Of a stretch of 64,000 bases of DNA, positions 1 through 7,533 are shown piece after piece. Position 1 is the first letter of the stretch. Every line of letters begins with the position of its first letter. The notes beneath the pieces were generated by a model. The model saw only the letters and a list, made by a program, of their open reading frames with translations. It did not search any database and was not told the DNA's origin. The translations under genes and the position numbers were made by a program. Source of the DNA: Roseofilum reptotaenium CS-1145 (GTDB lineage: Bacteria; Cyanobacteriota; Cyanobacteriia; Cyanobacteriales; Desertifilaceae); assembly GCF_028330985.1 (NCBI RefSeq), contig NZ_JAQMUE010000064.1, positions 1 through 64,000 of the forward strand, given 5' to 3'.

Positions 1-135
1 CTCGATCAGCTAGAAGAAGTGTTGTACCAGCGCTGCCAAACCTTATTGAAACAGCCAGAATTAATTGGAGGGTTAACCGATTTTTACGGGTGGAGTGAAC
101 TCACTGCTATATCACAACTTATTCAACGGACTTGA
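1..135 (+). CDS. C-terminal end of a possible IS630-type transposase (partial)
   Basis: The frame is open from the left edge and stops at TGA 133-135, giving 44 residues. The tail (an E-x-x-L-Y-Q-R-C stretch, then PELIGGLTDFYGW near the end) reminds me of the C-terminal ends of IS630-family DDE transposases, which often finish with an aromatic motif after a short helix. The catalytic core lies outside the window, so this is recognition by general resemblance only. No inverted repeat was seen downstream. It could equally be the end of an unrelated protein. Confidence 0.35.
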   Translation, partial: LDQLEEVLYQRCQTLLKQPELIGGLTDFYGWSELTAISQLIQRT

Positions 136-198
136 TATCAAGTGTATGCTCAGAGTGTCCTATTTCGCTAAAATAAGAGAGAATATGGGAGGCCTCAG

Positions 199-381
199 AT
201 GTTAGAGATAATTGCGATCGTCATCTTTTCCGTTGCCACCTTTGCACTAGCCTATCTTCTAGGGTTAATTGGTATGGCCTTAACTGCTCTTTTTTTCATC
301 CTAGAAGATATCCCTGGATGGGTGTGGACAGCCGTTTTATTAGCCTTGACTGTAGCCACGTATCGTGGCTTAAGATACTAA
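199..381 (+). CDS. Small two-helix membrane protein, unknown function
   Basis: This 60-residue protein has two strongly hydrophobic segments (about residues 4-34 and 40-55) and a short basic C-terminus. That fits an integral membrane peptide with both segments spanning the membrane. The start is supported by a GGGAGG Shine-Dalgarno about 8 bases upstream. It stands alone, with a 60-base gap from the preceding reading frame and a convergent FecR-domain gene downstream. I do not recognise the family and infer no function. Confidence 0.6.
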   Translation: MLEIIAIVIFSVATFALAYLLGLIGMALTALFFILEDIPGWVWTAVLLALTVATYRGLRY

Positions 382-383
382 GA

Positions 384-414
384 TAGCGCGGAGCGCTAGG
401 CAATAGGCTTGCTT
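384..414. repeat. REP-like palindrome with shared tail
   Basis: TAGCGC-GGA-GCGCTA is a perfect 6-bp inverted repeat at 384-398. Its right arm continues into GCTAGGCAATAGGCTTGCTT (395-414), which recurs exactly at 29200-29219 beside another AGCGC palindrome. It lies between the convergent small membrane gene and the FecR gene, so it may also act as a bidirectional stem. Confidence 0.7.
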
Positions 415-435
415 GTATTACTTAGGGATTCATTG

Positions 436-1638
436 TTAATTGTTCGGTAAACAATTACTAATCGGAATATCTGGGTAAGCCTGGGTTTCTTCAATCTCTA
501 GACTTAGATCCCGTTCATCCATTGATAAATCATAGCGAATTTTTACCACTGCTTTTAACTCTAAATTCTCTACATTCACGTTATCCCCTAATGCTTGCAG
601 TCGCAGGGCTTCTAGGGGAATTGTTTCAGACATTGGGGGCAAACTCCCATTCTGATTATTAATTAATCTTGCTCCAGTATTGGTATACAAGGGAACCCAA
701 CGATTCTCCTGCAAAGCATAGATCTGATAAACGGCATTCGCATACCGAGTCAGAGGTTTATTGACAACATTAAGTTGAATCAGTAAGCCACCTTGTCTAG
801 CCGAAGTTAAGCGTGATAAACGCAGTTGAGTTGTCCAATCTTGCTGGGTTTGAACTGGAGAATAAGTCGCCACAAAATTAGAGGGACAACGGAAAGACTT
901 ATCGACAATCAGTTGGGCGAGGTAGGGTGGAAATAGTTGATCCGGGTATAAGGTTTCAAAGGTTTGTTTGATCTCAACCAGATTCGGTAAAGGTGTGGAG
1001 AACTCTCTCATTAATTCTCCTAACAGAATCTCTTCATAGGTAGTATGGGACAGAGGTTGAACGGGATTAAAACGACCATCCGCCTCAATGATGATTTCTT
1101 GCCCTTCCTGCACAGAAACTTCGGCTAAATTTGGTAATTTAGGATTGCTTAATTCAATTTCTCCCTCTAAAACGGCATAATGGGTTTTATTCTCTTCTAA
1201 TCTCTCGAGTAAATAGGTTGCGTCCCTGACGTTCGACTGAACACTGGAAGTACATCCACTACTGCCTCCATTAACTAACACTTGTCCCTGTTGGAGTTGA
1301 AAGCATTGGCTCCCCAGGACAAGAGCTGAATTGCTTCCCAAGCGGGCGATCGCCCCCGTGTTCAATTTCAGTTCGACTCTCGCTCCTGTCGTTTGAATCC
1401 GTTCCCCTAACTTCGCTTTCTCGTTTCTCCCCACCAGACGACGATTAATCAACACCTGTTGACCAACAATTTCGGCGATCGTTGCTTCCGTAATCCGAGC
1501 ACTTTGGGCAAGACTGGGAGATAAGGAAGGTTGGGAAATAATGGCTAAACTCACAGTTGCCAAAAATACCCAGATCCACCGAGATAAGCGCCCAGATTTT
1601 CTCAGTTGTCTAACCAACGCAAAAAGTTTACCGATCAT
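436..1638 (-). CDS. Secreted FecR-domain protein
   Basis: This 400-residue protein has a basic N-terminus followed by a hydrophobic segment (about 22-40) and an Ala-Gln cleavage-like site near residue 45, so it is probably exported or anchored. Residues about 55-165 read as a FecR-type beta domain: G-x-x-V-L-I-N-R-R, then K-L-G-E-R-I-x-T, L-x-T-G-A-I-A-R-L-G and a beta-rich run. Cyanobacterial proteins of this type are usually stand-alone envelope proteins and not anti-sigma factors, and no sigma factor gene is adjacent here. The C-terminal 200 residues carry no family I can name. The gene lies downstream of mtnP on the same strand, with a 149-base gap holding a hairpin and a dispersed repeat, so co-transcription is uncertain. 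Confidence 0.8.
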   Translation of the reverse strand: MIGKLFALVRQLRKSGRLSRWIWVFLATVSLAIISQPSLSPSLAQSARITEATIAEIVGQQVLINRRLVGRNEKAKLGERIQTTGARVELKLNTGAIARLGSNSALVLGSQCFQLQQGQVLVNGGSSGCTSSVQSNVRDATYLLERLEENKTHYAVLEGEIELSNPKLPNLAEVSVQEGQEIIIEADGRFNPVQPLSHTTYEEILLGELMREFSTPLPNLVEIKQTFETLYPDQLFPPYLAQLIVDKSFRCPSNFVATYSPVQTQQDWTTQLRLSRLTSARQGGLLIQLNVVNKPLTRYANAVYQIYALQENRWVPLYTNTGARLINNQNGSLPPMSETIPLEALRLQALGDNVNVENLELKAVVKIRYDLSMDERDLSLEIEETQAYPDIPISNCLPNN

Positions 1639-1719
1639 ATATTTGGGTTAATTGACATCTTGAACATCCTGGGTAATATCAAATCCTTAAATATTTGTAT
1701 CAATTTACCCTGGATAGGC

Positions 1720-1738
1720 AATTGGCTCTCAGCCAATT
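1720..1738. other. Hairpin in the mtnP-FecR gap
   Basis: AATTGGC-TCTCA-GCCAATT forms a perfect 7-bp stem followed by T residues on the plus strand. No plus-strand gene ends here, so its use as a terminator is doubtful. It sits just before a copy of the 17-base dispersed repeat at 1752-1768. Confidence 0.45.
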
Positions 1739-1751
1739 TTTAAATGCATGT

Positions 1752-1768
1752 TCATAGGGAAATGATAT
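1752..1768. repeat. 17-base dispersed repeat, copy 1
   Basis: TCATAGGGAAATGATAT is identical to 33127-33143. Flanking bases extend a weak inverted repeat (GTTCATA on the left, TATAAC on the right) around a GGGAAATGA loop. The second copy forms the inner stem of a terminator-like structure. Confidence 0.65.
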
Positions 1769-1787
1769 AACAACCTAAAGCAGACGA

Positions 1788-2693
1788 TCAACCCTCATCA
1801 AAGTTCCCCAAATACTTATCGATCAACAGTCCTAACTTTTTGCGTGTTGCTTCTGGCATCGCTCCGGGTTGAGTGACAATGGCATATTTTAAGGCAGAAT
1901 GGGCATCAGAAACGAAAGGATTCTCATGGAGCCTGCGTACAGTTTCTTGAATCACTTTTTGGGCATTTTCCGCGTTATGATGTAAGTTATCCAAAATCAT
2001 TTCAACGGTCACATGATCGTGATCTGGATGCCAACAATCATAATCAGTGACTAAATTCAGACTAGCATAGGCAATTTCTGCTTCTCTCGCCAGTTTTGCC
2101 TCTGGAATGTTGGTCATGCCAATGACTGTTGCGCCCCAACTGCGATAGAGTTCAGATTCGGCTTGAGTGGAAAAAGCCGGCCCTTCCATGCACAGATATG
2201 TACCCTTTTCATGTAGGGTAATGTCCGGTAAGTCTAAACTGCCAATCGCTTCTGCTAGAACTTGACTCAATTGGTTACAAACGGGATGGCCAAAGGCTAT
2301 ATGAGCCACAATTCCATCGCCGAAGAAGGTTGAGGTTCGATGTTTGGTGCGGTCAATAAATTGGTGGGAAATCACTAAATCACGGGGTTTTATTTCTGCT
2401 TTCAGAGAACCGACGGCTGAGGCGGAAATGAGATATTCAACCCCTAGTTTTTTCATCGCATAAATATTGGCTTCAAAAGGGACTTCGGAGGGCATCAAAT
2501 GATGACCTCGACTATGACGAGACAGAAACACGACCTGAGCGCCTGAAAGCTGACCAACAATCAGAGCATCCGATGGAGAACCAAAAGGGGTTTCGATTTC
2601 GATTTCTTGCACATTTTGCAGAGATTCCATCTGATAGAGTCCACTGCCACCAATAATGCCAATTTTAGCGCGAATTTCTGTTGAGTTAGTCAT
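1788..2693 (-). CDS. mtnP: S-methyl-5'-thioadenosine phosphorylase
   Basis: This cytosolic enzyme of methionine salvage cleaves methylthioadenosine, the by-product of polyamine synthesis and related reactions, with phosphate to adenine and methylthioribose-1-phosphate. The 301-residue product shows the family signatures. These are GIIGGSGLY near residue 12, the phosphate-binding R-H-S-R-G-H near 60, M-E-G-P-A-F-S-T-Q in the middle, M-T-N-I-P-E-A-x-L-A-R-E around 195, and the T-D-Y-D-C-W purine-pocket segment. Length matches the family. The start ATG gives the normal short N-terminus before the first beta strand. The FecR gene follows on the same strand and no other salvage gene is adjacent. 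Confidence 0.95.
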   Translation of the reverse strand: MTNSTEIRAKIGIIGGSGLYQMESLQNVQEIEIETPFGSPSDALIVGQLSGAQVVFLSRHSRGHHLMPSEVPFEANIYAMKKLGVEYLISASAVGSLKAEIKPRDLVISHQFIDRTKHRTSTFFGDGIVAHIAFGHPVCNQLSQVLAEAIGSLDLPDITLHEKGTYLCMEGPAFSTQAESELYRSWGATVIGMTNIPEAKLAREAEIAYASLNLVTDYDCWHPDHDHVTVEMILDNLHHNAENAQKVIQETVRRLHENPFVSDAHSALKYAIVTQPGAMPEATRKKLGLLIDKYLGNFDEG

Positions 2694-2800
2694 AGAAAAG
2701 AAGAGTCAAAAAAAGGACTTCTGACCTACCTTATCATCAAACTTGGATCATTTATAGTGCTTTACGCTAGGCAATCGCCAATAGAGGAGGAGCGCATTTT

Positions 2801-3205
2801 ATGTTACTCTGTAGTTCAAGTTATGATAAGCGTTCGCCAAGGGCGAAACGGAGTTTTATCGCTGTGACCCTCAATCCTCCTGATACCCTAAAACAAAAAC
2901 CACAAACTGCCCCCAAAGCCGGTCAACCTGCGACTCGGATTTTCCTATCTACGTTCATTACCATTTTCTTAGCCGAGATTGGGGATAAAACTCAAGTTAC
3001 AACCCTGCTGATGACCGCAGAATCCCATGCTCCTTGGATTGTTTTCCTGGGTGCGGGTAGTGCTTTAGTTTTAACCAGTTTCCTAGGGGTTTGGTTAGGT
3101 CAATGGTTAGCCTCCCATCTGACTCCCCGTTTGCTCGATACCTTGGCTGGAGGGGTTTTGTTGGTTATTTCCGTGGCTTTGTTGTGGGATATGTTACAGA
3201 TTTAA
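2801..3205 (+). CDS. TMEM165/GDT1 (UPF0016) family half-size cation transporter
   Basis: This 134-residue protein carries one copy of the family motif E-I-G-D-K-T-Q (about residues 60-66) and two further hydrophobic segments. The family exchanges Mn2+/Ca2+ for protons. Many bacteria encode it as two one-motif genes that pair, but no partner gene is adjacent here. An AGGAGG Shine-Dalgarno 8-10 bases upstream supports the ATG. The first 45 residues are polar and unlike the family: codons 10-17 run through a palindromic segment (TTCGCC-AAG-GGCGAA) that may be an absorbed repeat. An internal GTG at about 2864 would remove this extension. Confidence 0.8.
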   Translation: MLLCSSSYDKRSPRAKRSFIAVTLNPPDTLKQKPQTAPKAGQPATRIFLSTFITIFLAEIGDKTQVTTLLMTAESHAPWIVFLGAGSALVLTSFLGVWLGQWLASHLTPRLLDTLAGGVLLVISVALLWDMLQI

Positions 3206-3319
3206 GCGAAGAGAGAAGGGTTAATAAAAAGAAGGAAGGTAATCGCCGAAATTGACAAGTCAGTCCTTAAGTTTGTATTATAGTGTAGTATGATAAGAGG
3301 CTCCTCTATTTGAAGATTC

Positions 3320-3904
3320 ATGACTCCAAAACGTTTAATTAAGATCAGTAAATATCTGAGTAAACATCTGCGTCATCAACCTGAACGGATTGGATTAACC
3401 CTAGAATCGGGAGGCTGGGTAGAGGTGAATCAACTGCTCAAAGCTTGTCAAAACAACCAATTTCCCGTCTCTTTTCTAGAATTAGAGGAAGTCGTCAAAA
3501 CGAATGATAAAAAACGATTTTCTTTTAACGAAACCCAGACCAAAATTCGTGCCAATCAAGGTCATAGCTATCCCATTGACTTACAACTAGAGCCGATAGA
3601 ACCGCCGGACATCCTCTACCATGGCACTTACCAGAAAGCCATCCGATCGATTCTCAAACAAGGACTACTCAAACAGTCCAGGCATCACGTTCATCTGTCC
3701 TCAGAGATAGCAACCGCGATCCAAGTTGGTCAACGGCGAGGTAAACCCATTGTCTTAGAAATTGCAGCCCAAACCCTGCACGATCAAGGCTATTGCTTTT
3801 ACCAGTCGGAGAATGGGGTGTGGTTAGTAGACAGTGTACCACCAGAGTATCTCAAAATTATCCCCAACCCCAAGAAAGAGAAGCCGAAGCTGATAACCGT
3901 GTAA
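3320..3904 (+). CDS. kptA: RNA 2'-phosphotransferase (Tpt1/KptA family)
   Basis: The family transfers a 2'-phosphate from RNA to NAD+, releasing ADP-ribose 1'',2''-cyclic phosphate. In fungi this completes tRNA splicing, but the bacterial role is unsettled. All expected signatures are visible in 194 residues: S-K-H-L-R-H near the N-terminus, the winged-helix L-x-x-G-G-W-V-x-V-x-x-L-L, Y-H-G-T-Y-Q-K-A-x-x-S-I, H-V-H-L-S, V-G-Q-R-R-G-K-P-I-V-L-E-I and N-G-V-W-L-x-x-x-V-P-P-E-Y. The Arg, His and Arg residues of the known catalytic set are present, so the enzyme should be active. An AAA ATPase follows 40 bases downstream on the same strand, which suggests an operon. Confidence 0.92.
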   Translation: MTPKRLIKISKYLSKHLRHQPERIGLTLESGGWVEVNQLLKACQNNQFPVSFLELEEVVKTNDKKRFSFNETQTKIRANQGHSYPIDLQLEPIEPPDILYHGTYQKAIRSILKQGLLKQSRHHVHLSSEIATAIQVGQRRGKPIVLEIAAQTLHDQGYCFYQSENGVWLVDSVPPEYLKIIPNPKKEKPKLITV

Positions 3905-3944
3905 CGGTTGATTCTTGAGAAAACGCCTTTTTTACTCGTAAACT

Positions 3945-5204
3945 ATGGACTCTTTTTATTTCGATTATCCTCAAAGCTCTCCGAACTATAACAACCAAGC
4001 TCAAAGTCGAGGCTTATTAAGCAGTGGCTGGCGACCCTTAAATCGTCAATTTGATTGGGAGCATTTTTCCTATTTGCTGGCCAATGACTTTTGGGAACTC
4101 AACAACAAAACCATGGGCGCTATCAGTGACCTGGCTGATGCTCTAGGTCGCAACCAATATGCTTGGTGGGCTAATGTTTTTAATCTCTTTTCTGAAAACA
4201 CGCGCTATAACCTAGAAGAATATTGGGACTATATTACCCCCCAACCCCCGTTTCCCGACTATCGCTATAAAGACGTACTCATGACGGAAACCCCTGTAGT
4301 ACAATCGGTAAGTCGCGATCGCATTCCCATTGATTTTGTCCTCAACCGTCTACAAGAAATCACCGTCTTCAAAATCCTTGCTGTCCTCGACCAACCCAAC
4401 GTAATTACCCAATACTATCTTGACCGCTATTTCTACTATCCCATCAATCGCTTTAGCCAAAAAACCGGCATCAACTCCTCCTCTAGCCAATCCTCCAAAG
4501 ACTTTTGGGAGCGTCTAGAAATCCTAGGAACCGTCTATGCATGCTGGGAAAACGCTAAAGTATGGCTACAAATCGAAAACCTGGGACGAGGGAAACGGCG
4601 CTATACCCTGATTGCCGACAATATTGCCCCCCTTGTCAATAAAGCCACCTATAACCTTGCCGTGATGCTCAGTGGCTATCAAAGTCGAGTCGGACAAGTG
4701 CAAAGTCACTTTCCTATCCGCACCTTTCCCTCTGACATTCAAGGATTTACTGACCGCGTACAACAAAGCATCCTCGACCAAAAACAATTGGCTATCCTTG
4801 TCCATGGTGAACCCGGAACCGGGAAAACCGCATGGACACAAGCTGTAGCCAAAGAAATTCTCATGCCCCTAGGATACGTGATTTTCATTCTCGATCATGA
4901 TGCCGTAGAAAACTTTGTCCCTCCCACCTACCTCGAAAAAATTTGTCTGGTCATTAACGAAGCAGATAACCTTGCTCAAGACCGTGCTGTAACCGCCAAG
5001 CAAGACAACACCAAAACCGAACATATCTTGAGTTTATTAGATGGAACCCTCTATCAAAGTGTCATTGATGAAGACGGGATTCAACTACAACAACGCCTCG
5101 TGGTAATGATGACCTGCAATACCACAGAACGACTCGATCGCGCTATGCTCCGTAAAGGTCGAATCGATCTGATGCATCACTTTACCCATCATTTTGTCTC
5201 CTAG
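3945..5204 (+). CDS. AAA-type ATPase with unknown N-terminal region
   Basis: The 419-residue product has about 270 residues of unrecognised, Tyr/Trp/Phe-rich N-terminal sequence. A single AAA module follows: Walker A G-E-P-G-T-G-K-T near residue 288, a Walker B region reading L-V-I-N-E-A-D (about 332-338), sensor 1 M-M-T-C-N-T-T and an R-K-G-R-I-D segment near the end resembling the second region and Arg finger of BCS1-like ATPases. The Walker B aspartate is replaced by asparagine, while the catalytic Glu is kept. The protein ends shortly after the Arg region, so the small helical lid is short. It probably remodels a protein or RNA complex. Its place directly after kptA is the only functional hint. 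Confidence 0.75.
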   Translation: MDSFYFDYPQSSPNYNNQAQSRGLLSSGWRPLNRQFDWEHFSYLLANDFWELNNKTMGAISDLADALGRNQYAWWANVFNLFSENTRYNLEEYWDYITPQPPFPDYRYKDVLMTETPVVQSVSRDRIPIDFVLNRLQEITVFKILAVLDQPNVITQYYLDRYFYYPINRFSQKTGINSSSSQSSKDFWERLEILGTVYACWENAKVWLQIENLGRGKRRYTLIADNIAPLVNKATYNLAVMLSGYQSRVGQVQSHFPIRTFPSDIQGFTDRVQQSILDQKQLAILVHGEPGTGKTAWTQAVAKEILMPLGYVIFILDHDAVENFVPPTYLEKICLVINEADNLAQDRAVTAKQDNTKTEHILSLLDGTLYQSVIDEDGIQLQQRLVVMMTCNTTERLDRAMLRKGRIDLMHHFTHHFVS

Positions 5205-5267
5205 ATTTCTTACAGAAGTCAGGCAAAAGGCAAAAGGCAATTGAGTACAGTCTTGAATCCTTCAAAA

Positions 5268-5398
5268 CTTACAGCGCAAAGCGCTGTGATGGGGGGATAG
5301 AGGGAGCAAACAAAAGACTCGGTGGAGCTTTTAGCTGTTCTAGCTATCGCTAAAAACAGTCATTAATGTACCTCATAGCAGAGAAAAATGCTGTAAGT
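5268..5398 (+). repeat. Dispersed repeat family A, long copy
   Basis: A stretch beginning ACAGCGCAAAGCGCTGT and ending TACCTCATAGCAG...ATGCTGTAA is related over about 110 bases to 16840-16978, with blocks such as GCTGTTCTAGCTAT and GTCATTAATG in common. It fills most of the 213-base gap between the AAA ATPase and the TumE pair. No reading frame was seen in it. Confidence 0.75.
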
Positions 5399-5417
5399 AA
5401 TGAGTAATGAGTAAAAT

Positions 5418-5708
5418 ATGACAGAACTTAAAATTTTTTCAAAATCTCCTGATTTGCTAAAGAAAATTATTGAAACGGCTTTATCTGAAAGGTTACGAAG
5501 TGTTGAAAAGGGTATTGAGCAAACCCAAGAACGGATTAAAGTGTTTGAAAATCAGTATCAACTTTCAACAGAAGAATTTATCAAACGTTTTAATGATAAT
5601 GAATTGGCTCATAGCTTTGACTTTGATGAATGGGTGGGAGAATCTCGAATGCTAGAACATTTACAAACTACGAAAGAAATGTTAGAGGACGTTTATTTTG
5701 TTAATTGA
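5418..5708 (+). CDS. Putative antitoxin partner of TumE
   Basis: This acidic 96-residue protein, with a predicted helical and coiled middle (about residues 15-50), precedes a TumE-family toxin and overlaps it by 11 bases, the usual layout of a type II antitoxin. The C-terminal part (F-D-F-D-E-W-V-G-E-S-R-M-L-E-H-L) resembles the family of small proteins encoded beside TumE. No DNA-binding fold is obvious. Translation coupling to the toxin is likely because the toxin starts inside this frame. Confidence 0.7.
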   Translation: MTELKIFSKSPDLLKKIIETALSERLRSVEKGIEQTQERIKVFENQYQLSTEEFIKRFNDNELAHSFDFDEWVGESRMLEHLQTTKEMLEDVYFVN

Positions 5709-6093
5709 AGATTATGTTCAGGAGATTCAAGATTTAATCGATCAACTTTGCTCGGTTCTGTCCTGTCACATAGATTGGGACAAAAGGGGAATTTATGAAG
5801 GATTTATACGAGGTCAAATTCAATTTACCGATCATTCATTACTCCATTTACGAGAATTTGTTTATGTTGAAACTAGAATTGACAGGAAAATGTATAGCTA
5901 TCAATATATGAATCCAGCAAAATCAATTATTTTTCGTTATGACAACACTGACCATCATCGACAACTCAATCTTTCTAATTTTCCCCATCATAAACATGAT
6001 GGTAGTGAAGAGAATGTGGTGAGTTCAAGCGCTCCAACTATAGGAGATGTTTTGAAGGAAATCGAAACACTTTTGATGAGTGATGGGTGTTAG
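5698..6093 (+). CDS. tumE: TumE-family toxin (DUF6516)
   Basis: The 131-residue product has the family pattern: a beta-rich core (L-R-E-F-V-Y-V-E), Y-S-Y-Q-Y, I-F-R-Y-D-N, then H-H-R-Q-L and F-P-H-H-K-H, ending in a helix with V-L-K-E-I-E. TumE proteins are the toxin half of a bacterial type II toxin-antitoxin system. The start is TTG at 5698, inside the upstream antitoxin frame, and no better start lies nearby. The His-rich motif is complete, so the toxin looks intact. Base composition is AT-richer than the neighbouring housekeeping genes, as is common for mobile toxin-antitoxin pairs. Confidence 0.8.
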   Translation: MLIEDYVQEIQDLIDQLCSVLSCHIDWDKRGIYEGFIRGQIQFTDHSLLHLREFVYVETRIDRKMYSYQYMNPAKSIIFRYDNTDHHRQLNLSNFPHHKHDGSEENVVSSSAPTIGDVLKEIETLLMSDGC

Positions 6094-6102
6094 AATAAAG
6101 TT

Positions 6103-6378
6103 TTGTCTTACTCTGAAGACAATCGCTATGGAACTGGGCTTACACAAATGGGGCATAATTTGGGTTTACAGATTCCCCATCAATTGGCAGTGAATTGGGG
6201 TTTAGATAAAACTTCGGTGGTAGAAATTCTAGAAATAGAAGAGGGGCTACTCATTCGTAAAAAGTCTTCTCCACCTAGCCTTGATGATCTATTAGCAAGC
6301 ATTCCGCCAGAGTTTACTTATCCTGATGACGTTGCAGATTTTGTTAGGAATGAAACCAAGGGCAATGAGCTTCTTTAA
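6103..6378 (+). CDS. MazE/AbrB-type antitoxin, partner broken
   Basis: This 91-residue protein has an N-terminal swapped-hairpin DNA-binding domain of MazE type: M-G-H-N-L-G-L-Q-I-P, then L-A-x-x-W-G-L and V-V-E-I-L-E-I-E-E-G-L-L-I. The acidic C-terminal tail would wrap a MazF toxin. I use the TTG at 6103 because the ATG at 6148 would remove the first beta strand of the fold. It starts 9 bases after the tumE stop, so the two toxin-antitoxin units form a tandem. Downstream only the C-terminal end of a MazF-like toxin remains (6537-6743). Confidence 0.72.
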   Translation: MSYSEDNRYGTGLTQMGHNLGLQIPHQLAVNWGLDKTSVVEILEIEEGLLIRKKSSPPSLDDLLASIPPEFTYPDDVADFVRNETKGNELL

Positions 6379-6536
6379 CATCCTCTCAGAACCCCCTAAC
6401 CCTAGTTTTCAAGGGATTAATACCGAAGGCTTGATATTCGCTTTTCGGCACATACTCCTCTACTTTAACAATAAGAAATAAAGCCGTCCTTCTAGGACGG
6501 GGTTTCAGGCCCAAAATTTTCTATGATCCAGAATGA
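6379..6536. mobile_element. Insertion remnant with hairpin, between antitoxin and toxin fragment
   Basis: These 158 bases have no reading frame and replace the N-terminal half of the mazF-like gene. CCGTCCT-TCT-AGGACGG (6484-6500) is a perfect 7-bp stem flanked by AAAGC and GGTTTCAGG, a pattern I associate with the ends of IS200/IS605-type elements and their derived non-coding copies. No transposase gene or TnpB is present. The ends cannot be defined from this single copy. Confidence 0.4.
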
Positions 6537-6743
6537 GAACGAAAGAGTGTTACCAGTACGGTTAAACCAGAAATTCAAACCTTAATCCCCATTCCTGACC
6601 CTTATCGAATTAAGGGGTCGGTGATTGCGGAACAGTTGCGTATCGTGGATTTAAGTTCGCGGTGGTGGCGGAATACGGGGGAAATACTTTCTGCTGAATT
6701 TGTGGAACAGGTGGTTACTGTTCTGAAATTGATTATTGATTAG
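6537..6743 (+). pseudogene. C-terminal remnant of a MazF/PemK-type toxin
   Basis: From the TGA at 6534-6536 to the TAG at 6741-6743 the frame is open but has no plausible start. It encodes L-I-P-I-P-D-P-Y, G-S-V-I-A-E-Q-L-R-I-V-D-L-S and a final helix V-E-Q-V-V-T-V-L-K-L-I-I-D. This matches the C-terminal half of MazF toxins, where the E-Q-x-R-x-x-D strand and final amphipathic helix are hallmarks. The N-terminal half with the catalytic arginine is missing. Its position just after a MazE-like antitoxin confirms the identity. The toxin cannot be active. Confidence 0.65.
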
Positions 6744-6825
6744 GGTTTAATGAATATAGGGTATTTCCGGTTTCCGCAAGCGGACAGGAACACGAATCCA
6801 ATGAAAAAACTATCTCAACGACTCT

Positions 6826-7425
6826 ATGTTTAGTTTAGCCTTCCATACCACTAGCCCCCAACTCGGTTTAGCTCTCCAAGACCAAACCGGAAATACCCGC
6901 TTCCAAACCTGGAACCTCGGCCATGAAACCTCTAACCAACTACACCATTTACTCGGAACGTTCATTGAACCCTTAAATTGGCAAGACTTAAGCTGGTTAG
7001 CTGTCGCCAAAGGCCCTGGTGGCTTTACCGGGACTCGCCTAGGTATGGTCACGGCTCGTACCCTGGCCCAACAGCTTCATTTACCCTTGTTTGCTATTTC
7101 TTCCCTAGCTGCTGTCGCCTGGTTTCACCGAGAGCAACATCCAGTCATAGCTGTAGAAATGCCTGCGCAACGAGGGCAGCGGTTTGGTGCCATTTATCAG
7201 GTTAACACCTATCCCATTATCCCCCTCATTCCGGATCAAGTGTTTACCCCTGAAGGATGGGAAAAGACGTTGGAGCAGCATTCATATCCTTTAATTCAAA
7301 ACCCATCGGATTTGGGTCAAACGGTCATTAGCGTGTTAGAGTTGGCACACTTAGGATGGGAAGAAGGAGAACGGCACAGTTGGGTTGATGCCCTCCCTTT
7401 TTACGGACAACATCCAGTGCAGTAA
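6826..7425 (+). CDS. tsaB: tRNA threonylcarbamoyladenosine biosynthesis protein TsaB
   Basis: TsaB is the inactive-kinase-fold partner of TsaD in the complex that installs t6A at position 37 of ANN-decoding tRNAs. The 199-residue product keeps the diagnostic G-P-G-G-F-T-G-T-R-L-G segment (about 63-73) and the ASKHA-type N-terminus. The C-terminal part is shorter than in E. coli TsaB, as in other cyanobacteria. The M-F-S-L-A-F-H-T-T start places the first beta strand at the normal position. It stands alone, convergent with the PEP-CTERM gene. Confidence 0.9.
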   Translation: MFSLAFHTTSPQLGLALQDQTGNTRFQTWNLGHETSNQLHHLLGTFIEPLNWQDLSWLAVAKGPGGFTGTRLGMVTARTLAQQLHLPLFAISSLAAVAWFHREQHPVIAVEMPAQRGQRFGAIYQVNTYPIIPLIPDQVFTPEGWEKTLEQHSYPLIQNPSDLGQTVISVLELAHLGWEEGERHSWVDALPFYGQHPVQ

Positions 7426-7460
7426 TCTAGAGAAATATAGCGGTATTTAAAACATCTGTA

Positions 7461-7482
7461 GGGGTGAACAGCCGTTCACCCC
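7461..7482. terminator. Stem-loop between convergent genes
   Basis: GGGGTGAAC-AGCC-GTTCACCCC is a perfect 9-bp stem in the 108-base gap between convergent tsaB and the PEP-CTERM gene. It is positioned to end transcription from both sides, although the run of T after it is weak. The palindrome also resembles a GTAGGGG-type repeat common in cyanobacterial genomes. Confidence 0.6.
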
Positions 7483-7533
7483 CATATCTATCTCTGAATC
7501 TTTTTAGGGTCTAATTTTTAGATGGGTTTCAGA

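Noticed and set aside
6484-6500. Intrinsic terminator for the MazE-like gene
   Set aside because: The stem is clear, but no T run follows directly and the flanks look like a transposon end. Described as an insertion remnant instead.
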